Below, in pieces: positions 9,379-21,039 of a stretch of DNA of 64,000 bases. Source of the stretch: Peromyscus leucopus. Lineage: Eukaryota > Chordata > Mammalia > Rodentia > Cricetidae. Numbering within the stretch: the first letter of the stretch is position 1; each line of letters begins with the position of its first letter. The notes below the pieces were generated by a model. It had not been told where the DNA came from. It worked only from the letters and a program-made list of their open reading frames with translations, and did not search any database. The position numbers were made by a program, and so were the translations under genes. The stretch spans positions 14,508,226 to 14,572,225 of the forward strand of contig NC_051069.1 in the NCBI RefSeq assembly GCF_004664715.2, written 5' to 3'.

Positions 9379-10366
9379 AACATCCCACACTGGAGGGTTG
9401 TAATACAATTGAAGGCTCCAGTTACCAGACTTGCCTTGTTTGAGGCCTCACATTTGGTGCTCACATTTCCAAGCTCTACATCCCCTGCCCCTCAGTGCCT
9501 TTGTGCACCCTGTTCCCCTCCCTGGACCTCGGTCCCCACCCAGGGTCGGACAACAGCTTCGGAGGTTTGTGGTGAGGTTCAGGCAAGACTGACGGAGAAA
9601 ACATGTTGGGCACCTGTGAGGGCTGAGGCTTTCCTGCCCTGCAGCCAGTGCTGTTGCTGACTTTGTGGGATGTGCAGTGACCCTGGGCCAGCAGTCCGCA
9701 CCTGCTTTCCCATCTGTATAAGAGATAACTGGTGTCTTTTCTTCCTGTCAGGCTGAGGTGAGGATCAGACATGACAATATCCCGTGCTTGAGAAGAGACC
9801 CAGCAGGTGTGGGACTGGCCTGGAAGCTGAAGGGTGAGGAAAGTGGCCACTGAGTCCCCTGATGACAAGTGCCTTGGAGAGCAGTATTTTTAGCTGCCCT
9901 TCCTGGGCAAAGCTCCAATTCCTGCATTTTAATGGAGAAATAATTCTCACAGTGCGACAAGCTGTAGCCTGCAGGTGTCACATTCATATTAAAGAGAGGA
10001 CAGAGCAAGGGTTCATTTGCCTGGTTGGAGGTGTGACCGGAATTCGCCCCTAGCACCATTTGTAACCTGGCCTGTGAAGACCAATTAGTGGATCTGGCTA
10101 CTCAGTCACTCACAGGGAGGGAACAGGAAGAGTCAGAATGGTGTGTCAGGGCCCTGAGCCCCCTGTCTCTCCTACTGGCTTGTTACAGATGGTTCTGCCT
10201 GCATGTAGAGTTGAATGATGGCTAGGGGTGGGCTGTTCCCAGAGCAGCCCCGGGTCTTGTTCAGTTCCAGGATGTGGATGCTGAATGGGAACCTGTGAGC
10301 CCATGAGCAGAGACCCTGGACGATTCCAAGCTGAGCAATTTCTAGAGCTCCAGATGCAAACCTGTC
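9379..10366. other. Intergenic, no gene seen
   Basis: This is unique sequence without exon-like frames. Around 9690-9790 faint MIR-like wording (CCCATCTGTATAAGAGATAAC) is visible. Confidence 0.5.
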
Positions 10367-10652
10367 TTTTTTTTTTTTTTTTAATGTGTGTGTATATGCA
10401 TGCTCACACCTGTGTGCACTCACACGTGGAGGCCTGAGGATGGCCTCTAGTGTCTTCCTCCATCACTCTTCACCTTCTATACTGAGGCAGGGTCACACTG
10501 AAAGAGACTCCACTCACCATTTCAGCTAGTCTTACTAGGACGTCTGGCCCAGGGAGACTATAGGCAAGTCACCTTTTACGAGGGGCCTGGGGGTCTGGAC
10601 TCCGGGCTTTACTCTTGTATGGCACACTACCCACTGAGTCATCTCTCCAGCC
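10367..10652 (-). repeat. B3-like SINE, antisense
   Basis: It starts with a T-run and GTGTGTGTATATGCATGCTC, and ends with CACTGAGTCATCTCTCCAGCC, the reverse complement of the tRNA-like head. The body is decayed. Confidence 0.6.
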
Positions 10653-10904
10653 AGTGAAGCCACGTCTTAAGCTGCACCATGGAGCCAACGTTGTCCTGAG
10701 AAGCCAAGACTTCTCAAGGGACTCCAGAGAGAAGCAGGAGCCAGGCTGGGGTACCTCCTCGGAGTCCTGGGGTGCTGGTCAGCACAAATGCAAACGCAGA
10801 GGTGGAGAACTGGGCTGTCCTTCCACCCCCTTCACTCAAACGGTTTGCTCTTCTTCCAGACTTTTCTCCAGGTGACGTAGTTATAAGAATGACGGCATAC
10901 ATCT

Positions 10905-11360
10905 GAGAATGTTACTCTGCGACATTTCCTGACTTTCTTTACCCTTTCCCAAGCCTCTCCCTTCTTCCTCTTCACTCTTTCCACTGGTATTGGACACACC
11001 TAGCATCTAAATTCTGCTACTCCTCGGTATGTGGGTTTATGAATTTTTACACAAGTGTCACTGTTACTTTGATCAAGATCTAGAACAATGTGGGAACCCC
11101 ACAAGGTTCCCTTATGGCCTTCTGCAGGCAACAGCCCCACCCAGGGGGCACCATCTGGCTGCTTTCTGGGTGGATTAGCCCTGCATCTTGAACTTAGTAG
11201 CTGAATACTACGTTGATGTTATTTTGTATCTAGCTTCTAGCAAAGACTTCCCTCATTCCTTGTAAGTGGAGAGATAGGAGCTCATAGTGCCTGCAGTTCC
11301 TGTGTTTTGGACACAACGAATACAGGCTTCCATACAATGAGGTTCTGCAAGTGGGATTTC
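10905..11360. repeat. Ancient L1 (L1M-type) fragment, tentative
   Basis: Wording such as GATCAAGATCTAGAACAATG, ACCCCACAAGGTTCCCTTAT and a later 'CCATACAATGAGGTTCTGCA' resembles old mammalian L1 3' regions. No frame is intact. Confidence 0.35.
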
Positions 11361-11367
11361 TAGGCAC

Positions 11368-11596
11368 CTTTTATTTTATTTGGGTTGCAGGGGCAGAACA
11401 TTTTGTATCCAGACTGGCCTCAAGTTCACTATATAGCCAGGGGTGACCTCACACTTCTGATCTTGCCTCTACCCTCCAAGTGCTGGCATTGTAGTGTGCA
11501 CCACTGTGCCCACTTTATACAGTGCTGGGAACAGAACCCAGGGCTCCATGCATGCTACACAAACAATTCTATCAATTGAGCTACACCCCTAGCTCT
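11368..11596 (-). repeat. B4-type SINE, antisense
   Basis: The plus strand reads TGGCCTCAAGTTCACTATAT, CAAGTGCTGGCATTG, CACCACTGTGCCCA, GAACCCAGGGCTCCATGCA and ends ATTGAGCTACACCCCTAGC, the reversed B1 body and tRNA-like head. Confidence 0.85.
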
Positions 11597-13477
11597 GTGA
11601 GTCCATTTGAAATGCTGGTGGAGTTGCCAGCTGTTTGAGCTGCCTTTTTAGCTAGGCTCTTGCAAGAGGAGAACACAGTGGCACTAGCAAAATAGATTCT
11701 AGAAAGGTCAAGAACAGTGCTGAGAATCCATGCTCCTGCTGGGCTCTCAAGGCCTCTAAGGGATGGAGCCCCACCCAGCAGTGGCCAGGACTTGTGGCCG
11801 CTTCTTTCCCTTACCTCTCTGGACTCTTTAGCATTTCCCTAGGAGCTGTGTGCATTTCTGGGCTCTTACACCTGGGCAAATATGTCTACCCACCCACTGG
11901 ATAGGTGGATGCAGACCTGTAGCCTGAGTATGTCAGGGTGAGCTCTGAGTGCAGAACTCTTGACAATAATTGATGAGAAGGCTCATCAGCATCTTGGATT
12001 CAGGTGCCCTGGGGAAGTGCAATCTTCTGCCTGCACCGAATCCCAAGGCATTCATAACCTGCCATTTGGCTCCACCAGCTCCAGGTTATTATGATGACAT
12101 TATTTCATTACTAATGAGGCAGGGCCTTTTTGGGAGCAGCAAAAAAATCTAGGTCTTATCAGGTAGACAGATCCCCCTCCCCAACCCTTAGATTGAAAGA
12201 CCATTGCCTCCTACCTTTCCCAAGCATCTGTGCTGCAAAATATCCCCATGCCCCAACTTCCCTTTGCCCCTCTCGACACTTTTCATTATTGTCCATTCCA
12301 GATTGAGGCCCTGGCTGAGATCATACTGTGTCCACTCATAATAGATCAACCTCCTTGATCCTGCACACTATGCTCCCAGTGACAAAGCTCCAGGCCCCAT
12401 TTAGTCCAGTAGACTCTGGCTGTACATTAAAATCACTTAGGGAGTTTTTAATAATAGTGGTGTTTGGGCTCCTTCCCCAGAAGTTCTGATGCAATTGGTT
12501 GAGGTCATTGCTGAATATTTGATGCGCATTCTCCAGGGGCTCTAACCAGACTTTGCAAGTTAATGCAAGATGGAATTCTGAGAGAGACCCCTGAGCAGGG
12601 AGCTTTGAGAGGAGGCACCAAGACAAACCAGCCATCCTGTCAATCACTGCAGCTGACCAAGGGATCCTTGTTTTCCAGTGGCCAGAAGCTCAGAAAACTG
12701 AAGTAAGGAAGACCAGAGGAAGTGGTCAAATGTGTTGTAGGACCCAGGAGCTTAGCAGAAACCCCACGTTCCTGTCACCAGTCAGATCACCCACCCAGGC
12801 CCTGGAGAGAAGAGGGATGTGGTGCCATGTGTGATGGCCAAGTTTCTTCAGCTTTTTGATAGCAAATGGGGGCCTCCTTTCTACTTCCAGTTTCTCCCTC
12901 TGTGTCTCTCTTTTGTCACACACACACACACACCCGGGCCTCCAGATGTGCAGTCACATGGCTGATTCTGGCCCCCTCCTCCCTCCAGTACTGTATACTC
13001 AGTATGGGGAGGAACCATCTGTCTTCCTCCTGTAAGCAACCATCAGTCTGTGAGCCTGTGCCCACACGGTTAGGGAAATAGCCGATCTCTCTCTTCCTGA
13101 CCCTTATCTCAGAGGTGTTCCTACCCCAGAGTATCCTGGGCTCCACACTATACAATAGACCCACACTAGCCAGAGTGGCTGAGCTTAGTGTCTCTCTTCT
13201 TCCTTGGCTCTCAACCCTGCAATTGGCCTCCACCCCTTCAACTTCCTGGAGGCCTCTGGCCTCTAGTTCCTCCTCAGGCTCCAGACTTGCCACCAAGGCC
13301 AAGTTCAAGGTCAGCATGCTCCCAGATCCAGGTGTGTGGCCTGTTTACATCCAGGCCCTGGGTTGCTATAACCCCTTCATGAAAGTCCCTGTATTGTGTT
13401 GCTCCTACTATTGGAGGAGAGGAGAGGCCTCATTTGCTAAGGTAATGCAGTGGAATTGTTGCTAATGAAATAATGCA

Positions 13478-13480
<3 letters not shown>
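11597..13480. other. Intergenic, no gene seen
   Basis: Unique sequence apart from a MITE-like fragment at 12408-12555 and a short CA run at 12920-12933. No splice-flanked conserved frame was recognised. Confidence 0.5.
12408..12555. repeat. hAT-Charlie-type MITE remnant
   Basis: CTGGCTGTACATTAAAATCA, CTTAGGGAGTTTTTAATAAT, CTTCCCCAGAAGTTCTGATG and CAATTGGTTGAGG match the typical wording of old mammalian MER-series hAT MITEs. The exact family is uncertain. Confidence 0.55.

Positions 13481-13510
<30 letters not shown>
13481..13510. repeat. (GT)n microsatellite
   Basis: Fifteen GT units adjoin the 3' end of an antisense SINE. Confidence 0.95.
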
Positions 13511-13514
<4 letters not shown>

Positions 13515-13812
13515 GTGTGCATGTAGGTGTGTTTAGCCATGCATGCACAAGTGGCAGAGGGTCGTTTTAGGATGTTTTCCTTAATTATTTCTCCACCGTA
13601 TTTTTTGAGGCAGGATCTTTCACTGAACCTGGAGCTTGCTCTTTGGGGCTAGACTGCAAACTCCTGGGATCTGCTTGTCTCTGCCTCTCCCAGTGCTGGG
13701 GTTATAGGCATGCTTTGCCATGTCTCCCTTTTCATGTGGCTTCTGGGGATCCGAACTTGGGTCCTTCTACTTGCACAGCAAGTACTTTACCTACTGAACC
13801 ACCTTCAGCCCA
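13511..13812 (-). repeat. B3-like SINE, antisense
   Basis: TTCACTGAACCTGGAGCTTG, TGGGGCTAGACTGC, CAGTGCTGGGGTTATAGGCA and CAGCAAGTACTTTACCTACT are the reversed long-form B3-like body and head. Confidence 0.7.
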
Positions 13813-13844
13813 GTGGATGCACTATTCCTTGCTCCTCTGGCATG

Positions 13845-13970
13845 TATGTCGGTGTACACTTTTGTGCCCGAATCCACATGGTCCAGAAGAGGGATGGTGC
13901 TGGCAGCTGAACTCAGTCCTCTGAAAGAGCAGCAAGTGCACTCAGTGGCCGAGCCATCTCTCCAGTCCCA
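13845..13970 (-). repeat. B2/B3 SINE fragment, antisense
   Basis: CTCAGTCCTCTGAAAGAGCA and CAGTGGCCGAGCCATCTCTC followed by CAGTCCC are the reverse of the B2/B3 tRNA-like head. It directly follows the preceding SINE. Confidence 0.8.
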
Positions 13971-16900
13971 TGCTCCTATGGTTTTTGCTACCACATCAAG
14001 GTCCTTGTCACTGCTAATGGTGTTGGCCAGGTTGTAGAGGTGGCCCGGCCTCCTTAGGAGACGAGGCTCAGGGCCTTCATGACCTGGGAGGCATGGCCAG
14101 AGTGCTGATTTCCTTGGTGTCTGTCTTCTGTTCGGAGTGTCCTGTGGGCTGTGTCCAGGAAGATCTGGGTCAGCCTAGCAGGAGAGTGTGCTAGCGGCCT
14201 GGGTTGAGCACTTCAGACATTGGAGGAGTATAGAGATTGTATTCCATTCCATCTGGGGGGGGGGCGGTCATACTGAGGGGACGGAGGGGGGAGGGTCATG
14301 AAGGGCAAGAGCACAGAGGGGCCGAAGCAGCCTGACTCACATTCATAAGTCTCTTATCCACAGAATTGTGTCTCTCAGCATTCTCCCAGGCTCTCCCCTC
14401 CTCCAGCACCTGCCCTCCCTTCTGGGCCTGTTCCTACCCTATGCTCTCCTCCCATCCTTCCCACCCCATTTCTGCACTGAGTGCTTCCCGGCCACACAAA
14501 GGGCTGGCTATTGTTTTCCCAGAGACATCCTGCCCCCACCCCAGCAGCTGGTCTAGACTGTGCCCCACCCCCTAGTTCCACCATTCTCCAGATGGACCCA
14601 GACCATATTAATTCAGTTCCCTGAACTGATTGACTGTGGCTGGAGTTTACTTCTGCAATCTCCATGAAAAAAAAAAAAAAAGGATTTCCCAGCAAATGAA
14701 TAATGCAAAGGAGACGACCGACCGAAGGGCCCTTAACCTACTTAAAGGAATAAGCTACTTGAGAAATCTTTTAGAAGCCCCTTATTTACCTAGAAACAAT
14801 TGATATGGTAATTGCAAGTAATTCTTTTTATTATTATTATTGTTTAACCAGAGAAGGCTCCAGAAGGCTGATGGCCCACTCCCACTTCCTGGGATGGGAT
14901 CAGCTACCTGTGCTAATCCTGTGGGAGCTGAGCACTGATTGTTCTGTGTCCTTGTAGGCTGCAGCTGGAAAATGGGGTCAGCAACACCCCTCTTCCTAAA
15001 TGATTGAAGTGGGGGGCAGAGCCTTCATGGGGCCGCATGACCTGCATAGTATCAGGCAAAGCCAGGACAGAAAGGAGGCTTACCAGAACTCGATAGAGGT
15101 AATGCGCATGGTCACAGAGTCGGAGCTGAAGAGCGGCAGGTTGGAGCAGAAAGCCCGCTGCTAAGCCAAAGGTGACAATCAGAGGTCTGAGCACCTGAGA
15201 GGAGCAGCCATGGCCCCGGGAGAATCAGCACCACGAATCAATGTCATCTCTTGACCTGCAGATCGATTCTACACGCTCAGAGTTTAATTGCCTTGTTGGC
15301 TCTGCCTTGGAGAAGAGAAAGCTTTCTTGAGGAGAGGAGCCTCGTCAAAGATGGCCTTTGGACCTCCATTTCTGTCATTCCTCCAAGGAGAATGATGATG
15401 GCCTGCAGGCTACTGACCTCTCCTGGCCCCGGGCAGGACCTTCCCTGCCTGTGAGTGGAATGAGGCAGGCCGTGGCCTGAGGGCCTTTTAGGGATGGTGC
15501 TCTGGCCTATGAGTCTACTGTGCTGCCCCTGGTTCATGTGGTGGTCTTGGATAGGCACATGCACTGGGCAGGGGTGTGAGGGAGAAGGGCCAGGGCCAGC
15601 ATAGAAAATTCTGGAAACATCAGCCTGCTGTGCAAGGGCCACCTCAGTCTCTTCTCTACTGTGTGGTTCAGCTCAGGGCAAGGGTGGAATTGTCCTGTCA
15701 TTGGAGACAAGACCAAGAGAAGGACCCAGGAGGTACCTGCCCCAGCTCAATACTGTGTCCTTGGGACTCTGCTTTGAGCTTCCAAAGAACAAGAGCAGGG
15801 ATGTCTGAGCTGCTAACACCCCCTGCAGCCCCCAGGGCCAGCTCCTCTAAGGGAGCAAACATGTCATTTGGTGGTGGTGGCAGCAACAGTTGAAATCCCA
15901 TCAGCCATCTCTCCTCCCAGCCTCAACAACCTCCTCTCCGCTCCTGTGGTTTTCTTAATAAACACCTCTGAAATATTTATGAAGGCAACTTCAATGAAGT
16001 AACACAACATCGCTTTAAAATGATTTTCTTCTAATAGGTAGTTTGAGCACGGACTCCCTTCCATTACTCAGCTTGAGAAGGTGGCCCCATTTCCTGAAAC
16101 CCTGTGTGGTAGGCACTCAGGTCTCCCTATTACCCAGCCTGGTGGTGGGCATAGGGGTCCAGGCCTGGAGCGTGACAGTGAGACTCAAGAACTCGACCTC
16201 AAGTGGTTGAGGGGTGAGGAGACAAGCCAGCCTTCTGGAAGAACTGAAGATTGGATTTTAGGACCATGGACAGCAAGTCCTGGCTGTGGTCCTTAGGGGT
16301 TGAGATAGGTTGGACCCCACAGCTCTGGTGGGTAGGACTGGAGAAAGACTATTCGAGAAGGAAGTGGTGGGTGCTGTGGCTTGGTGGGGAGGGGTCCAGG
16401 GTGGTCTTAATCCTAAAGAGTTGGTGGCTGGGCTCAGCTATCTCCAGTAGCCCTGGCCGGAAGGGTCCAAATAGCAACTCCTGAATAGGAGTTGTGGCGT
16501 TGGCTGGGGATCAGCACAAGGTCACAGATGAGTCCCTCTGCCCTTTGAAAGCTCTACGCAATTCCTCTGTCTTGCATAACTTCTGGAACTTCACTTTCAG
16601 ATTCATCTAGGATGGCATCTCATCTAATCTCCGTGGACAGGTGGAAACATTAAGGTCCACCACCTCTCCCCAGCCAGAAGGAAAACCTCATCCCTAGGTA
16701 GACAGAAGGGAGGCCCTGATGAAGAATCTGGGGAGGGGGGTTCCACCCTCACCTTCCTGGTCCTCAGGAAAGTCCCTTTCTAATGAGAGTTGTTTTCTTC
16801 ACCGGTCGCCTGAAGCCCAGAGCTGCTCTAATTATGTGTCAGGCTGGAATCTGACAGGAAGCATTTTAATTATTAATTTGAAGTGTACTGAGCATTGGGG

Positions 16901-17344
16901 AGGAGGAGGGTCGGTTCTCCAAGCTCATGCCCGGGCTTGTCTGCTGGGACCTCGTTACTGACACCTCACACCTCCCATCTCCCCTCCCCAGCTGGAGCCC
17001 CTTTCCTGCCCCAGCCCTGGATTCAATCACCCACTCCCTTGATCTTCCTAATGTCTCACTGTGTACCATTCTTTCCCCATGTCACGGTGCTCACGAGGAC
17101 AGATCCTCCTATTCCCGTCAGATGGATAGCGGGATACCGAGGCCTAAGGAGGGCAGAGGTCTGCCTGATGTCACAACGTACATGAGCAGGACCTCCAGGT
17201 TTCTGATTTGGGGTTTTCCTTCAGTGTTTGCCTGTCAGAGGAGACGACCTTTGAGAGAGGTGTGGCTCTACCACTGAGTGGCATCTATTCATCCATGTTA
17301 TCTAAAATGGCCACGTTTCTTCAGTTTGCTGCATACATCTGGCA
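13971..17344. other. Intergenic, SINE-free block
   Basis: No gene is recognised. For over 3 kb no SINE is evident, which is unusual for this window. A short poly(A) lies at 14666-14681. AT-rich islands at 14690-14850, 15940-16045 and 16800-16890 carry TAATTA and TTTAAA words and are candidate conserved regulatory elements. Confidence 0.5.
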
Positions 17345-17675
17345 CCTCTGTGAGTGTACACTTATATGTATGACTGTGAGTGTTCATGTGTGTGTATGTG
17401 TGTCTGTGTCCCTGGGTGTGTGAGCATGCGTGCACGGGTGCATGCATGTGTGCGGGGAGGCTGTCCTTCCTCAAGTGCTGCCCACCTTTTCTGACATAGT
17501 GTCTCTCAATGACCTGGAGCTTACCTAGAGGACTAGGCTGGCTGCCCAGTGAGGCCCAGGAATCCTCCTGCCTCAGCTTCCTCAGCACTGAGAGTCCATG
17601 GGTTCAAGGGAATCTTAACTCAGGTCCTTATGCTCGCAAGACAAGCATTTCACCTACTGAGGCACCTCCCAGTTC
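17345..17675 (-). repeat. B3-like SINE, antisense
   Basis: A GT-rich lead is followed by TCTCTCAATGACCTGGAGCT, GGCTGGCTGCCCAGTGAGG, CAGGTCCTTATGCTCGCAAG and CACCTACTGAGGCACCTCCC, the reversed body and head. Confidence 0.65.
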
Positions 17676-17860
17676 CATCTAATAGGGAGCAGTTTCTTTG
17701 TTTTGTTTACACCCAGGCTTGCTCATGTCCTTCTGGGTTCTGGGGTCACACACTTAGCTTGTTTCAGTTGACATACCTTCAGGGCTTCCTGAGTTGTAAG
17801 GGACTAAGGACATCTTCTTACCAGTTTCTTCTCCTGCCCTCAATCAAAAGATGTTCATCC

Positions 17861-18309
17861 GGGGGCCGCGGAGACAGCTCATTTGGTAACTTGCTTGCCT
17901 TCCAAGTATGAGGACCTGCATGAGGCATGCTGGCTTATAGTTGTAACCCCAGTGTCGGGGGAGCAGAGACAGGGGGATCCCTGGGCCTCCCTGATGAGTG
18001 AGCCTAATCTAACCGGTGAGTTCCAGGCCACCAAGTGACCCCATGTCAATGGAGACAGACAGCATTTCTGCTTTTCTTTTTTCTTTTTGGTTTTTCGAGA
18101 CAGGGTTTCTCTGTGTAGTTTTGGTGCCTGTCCTGGATCTCGCGCTGTAGACCAGGCTGGCCTCGAACTCACAGAGATCCGCCTGGCTCTGCCTCCCGAG
18201 TGCTGGGATTAAAGGCGTGAGCTACCACCGCCCAGCCAAGTAGACAGCATTTCTAAAGATGACACCTGAGGTTGTCCTCTGGCTTTTAGAACACATGCTC
18301 AAACACATG
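17861..18309 (+). repeat. B3-like SINE interrupted by a B1
   Basis: The head (GGAGACAGCTCATTTGGTAA) and body (AGAGACAGGGGGATCCCTGG) run to 18069. They resume at 18255 (GATGACACCTGAGGTTGTCC) after an inserted antisense B1. The tail leads into a CA microsatellite. Confidence 0.7.
18070..18241 (-). mobile_element. B1 SINE with visible target-site duplication
   Basis: A young-looking antisense B1 runs from GGTTTTTCGAGACAGGGTTT to CACCGCCCAGCC. The 13-bp duplication AGACAGCATTTCT flanks it at 18057-18069 and 18242-18254, proving insertion into the older B3-like element. Confidence 0.92.
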
Positions 18310-18312
18310 CAC

Positions 18313-18317
18313 GCACA

Positions 18318-18372
<55 letters not shown>
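18313..18372. repeat. (CA)n microsatellite
   Basis: A CA run of about 30 units with one AT interruption near its start. Confidence 0.95.
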
Positions 18373-18375
<3 letters not shown>

Positions 18376-18421
18376 CAGGTGCGCGCACGCACACTGGCAA
18401 ACATTAAAGAATAGAGCTGTA

Positions 18422-18615
18422 GGCTAGAGAGATGGTTCAGTGGTTAAGAGCACTGGATGTTCTTCCAAAGGTTCTGATTTCAATTCCCAACAGCCACATG
18501 GTGGCTCACAACCATCTGTAATGAGATCTGGTGCCCTCTTCTGGCCTCAGGCATACATGCAGGCAGAGCACTATATACATAATAAAGAAAGAAGAAAAGA
18601 AAGAAAGGAAAGAAA
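18422..18615 (+). repeat. B2 SINE
   Basis: A nearly full B2: GGCTAGAGAGATGGTTCAGT (head with Pol III box A region), CACATGGTGGCTCACAACCA, TCTGGTGCCCTCTTCTGGCC, ending in ATAATAAAGAAAGAAG. Confidence 0.92.
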
Positions 18616-19189
18616 GAAGAAAGCTGACCTTCTGCTGATTGGTTGTTTACTAGATTTAACCTCTGATAATCTTCTGTGTATTGGGTCTGTCATATGCTGT
18701 TTGTACATTTTGGGTACAAGCCTAGAAGCTGAAGAATACATGATTTGGCATGTGTCCAGCCTTGGGGATAGTTGGTGAGGCTGAGATGGCCTTCCTATCC
18801 CAACCCAACCCCCTGCTTCTGTGCACCAAGAGCTCCATACTCAGCCAAAGATAACTTGCTTCAAGCTATTGCCCCCTCCTACCTAATTTCTCCTTGTAGC
18901 CTTCCTTTATGTCGGGTTCTAGGCTATTGTAGAGGGTAAGTCATGAACCAGTAGATGAATACATATTTATACTAGTTTGATCACAGATGGGCCCTCGAGG
19001 TAGGAACAGAGAACTTCAGAAGAATTAAGGAAGACTTTCTGGGCATGGCAATGTTTGAATTGAGTGTCGAAGGGCACTTGCCATATCAGTCATAGTTGGG
19101 TGGAGTAAGTAGAAGCCAATGAATGTCAAATAAAAAGGATTTTAATATAGTGTATTGGAGGCTTTCAAAAGTCTTAGAGGAGACTAAAT

Positions 19190-19358
19190 ATGTGGCTTGG
19201 TTGGTAGAGTGCTTGCCTACCATGCACACAACTCTGGGTTCAATTCTGAAGACGGTGGTTCCAGCACTTGGCAGGTGAAGGCAGGAGCTTATGGTCACTC
19301 TTGGCTACATACGAGGTTTGAGGCCAGTCTGGGCTACATAAGACCTGTTCCCCCCAAA
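19190..19358 (+). repeat. B4/ID-B1-type SINE
   Basis: GGCTTGGTTGGTAGAGTGCT and TTGCCTACCATGCACA are the ID-like head; CCAGCACTTGGCAGGTGAAG and GTTTGAGGCCAGTCTGGGCT are the B1-like body. A purine-rich tail follows. Confidence 0.8.
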
Positions 19359-19499
19359 AGAAGAAGGAGGAAGAGGAGGAGGAACTAGGAAAGAAAAGGA
19401 AGATTGTTAGATCTTAAGGAGCTTGGGGCTGGGTCTCCAGCAATGCCTTCCGGAGCGCAGAATACCACAGAATGAACCAGTTAGAAGTCTGCTACCTCG

Positions 19500-20110
19500 G
19501 TGATGTAGTAGGTTGAATACCAGCCTCCAAAGCTGTCCATGTTGGAAGTCTTAGAGCCTTTGGAGCCACCTCACAGGGAAAAAGAGATTCAAGCTTGTTC
19601 AATCTGCAACAGGAGCTACCTGTACCCCAAGATAGCTATGAATGTGGCCAACGCAAGAAACACAGACTTACCTAAAACATTACGAGATATTTTTGAAATA
19701 TTTTTTTTTGTGTATGTTATATGGTTCTTGAATGCAAACTTCATAGATGACAATATTGTCAATACTGTGATGTCAGAAGGCTGGACTTGCCTGCCTGGGT
19801 AGATGAAAAGTCTTAAGACATTGCCTGGGTTATCCAGGGTGGGCCCAGTATCATCGTAAGGATTCCTAGAAGAGGGAGGCAGGAAAGTAGGCACTAAAAG
19901 TAGAGCTGGGCTGAAGATGCAGGAAAGGAATGTAGGTGGCATCTGGAGCCTGGAAAGGTGTCAACATGGATCTTTTAAAAATTCCCTTGAGAATTAAAGG
20001 AATTTTAAAAAATTCTAGAAGGAGCATACACCTCTGCTCAGACCTTGACATTAGCCCAGCAGAAGTGTTCTGAACTTGTCTTGAAGAGCTGTAAGGGTTC
20101 ATGGTGACTA
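19500..20110 (+). repeat. Old interspersed repeat remnant (MaLR/MER type), tentative
   Basis: TTGAATACCAGCCTCCAAAG, TCCATGTTGGAAGTCTTAG and CCAGGGTGGGCCCAGTATCA with AGAGGGAGGCAGG recall a common eutherian repeat. The family was not resolved. Confidence 0.4.
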
Positions 20111-20168
20111 GTCACAGCAGCCAAAAGAATATGAGTATGTGGGAGACATCACTGGAACCACTGAATTT

Positions 20169-20324
20169 TTTTTTTTTGGTTTTTCGAGACAGGGTTTCTT
20201 TGTGTAGCTTTGCGCCTTTCCTGGAACTCACTTGGTAGACCAGGCTGGCCTCGAACTCACAGAGATCTGCCTGCCTCTGCCTCCCGAGTGCTGGGATTAA
20301 AGGCATGCGCCACCACCGCCCGGC
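20169..20324 (-). mobile_element. B1 SINE with 15-bp target-site duplication
   Basis: This antisense B1 carries the cricetid-type wording CTTTGCGCCTTTCCTGGAAC. It is flanked by perfect GGAACCACTGAATTT repeats at 20154-20168 and 20325-20339, marking a fairly recent insertion. Confidence 0.94.
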
Positions 20325-20354
20325 GGAACCACTGAATTTAAGAACATGCTTCCA

Positions 20355-20505
20355 GGGTGGGGATGTAGCTCAGTTGGTAGAGTACCTACTGTGCATGAAG
20401 CTCTGCGGTCAGTCCCCCAACACCACATCAAACCAGGCACTGGGGACATGCTATCCCAGGACTTCGAAGGCAGAGGCAAGAAGATCAGAATATGCTTCCA
20501 ACCCA
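20355..20505 (+). repeat. B4/ID-type SINE, truncated
   Basis: The head GGTGGGGATGTAGCTCAGTT GGTAGAGTA is clear; the body decays after TATCCCAGGACTTC. Confidence 0.75.
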
Positions 20506-20811
20506 CCCCAATTCCCAGAGCTGGAGAGACTCAAGACAAAGAGAGCTTTAGTTTGATCAAACATCAGAGATCCGTTGCTCCTGCTTCCCCACACCCAGGC
20601 ATTGAAGACTCAACAGAGAAACACTGCTTCATTTCCAAGGTCAGGTTTGCTGGCTGAAAGTAGCCCAAAGCAGCCATAGACAGCCTCCAACTCTACCTTC
20701 CAAACTTCACCATTATATATCTAGTTGCCGGAACCCATTTCACACAAGGAACTTCAGCTGCAAGGAGCTTGTATGTTTAGCTTTCCAGCCACACCATCTA
20801 ACCATCTAAGG

Positions 20812-21036
20812 TAGTGGTTCTCAACCTGTGGGTCGAGACTCCTTTGGGGATTGAACAACCCTTTCATGGGAGTTGCATATCAGATATCCTGCATATCAGA
20901 TATTTACAGTATGATTCATAACAGTAGCCAAAGTACAGTTATAAAGCAGCAATGAAAATAAATTTATGGTTGGGGGTCACCACACCATGAGGTACTGTAC
21001 TAAAGGGTCTCAGAGTCAGGAGGGTTTGAACCACTA
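20812..21036. mobile_element. URR1-like hAT-Charlie MITE
   Basis: Ends TAGTGGTTCTCAACC and the reverse of GGTTTGAACCACTA form terminal inverted repeats. Internal words GTGGGTCGAGACTCCTTTGG, TTCATAACAGTAGCCAAAGT and GGTTGGGGGTCACCACACCA are typical of rodent URR1. Flanking 8-mers ATCTAAGG and CTCTAGGG are a 6/8 match, as expected for a decayed hAT target-site duplication. Confidence 0.9.
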
Positions 21037-21039
21037 CTC

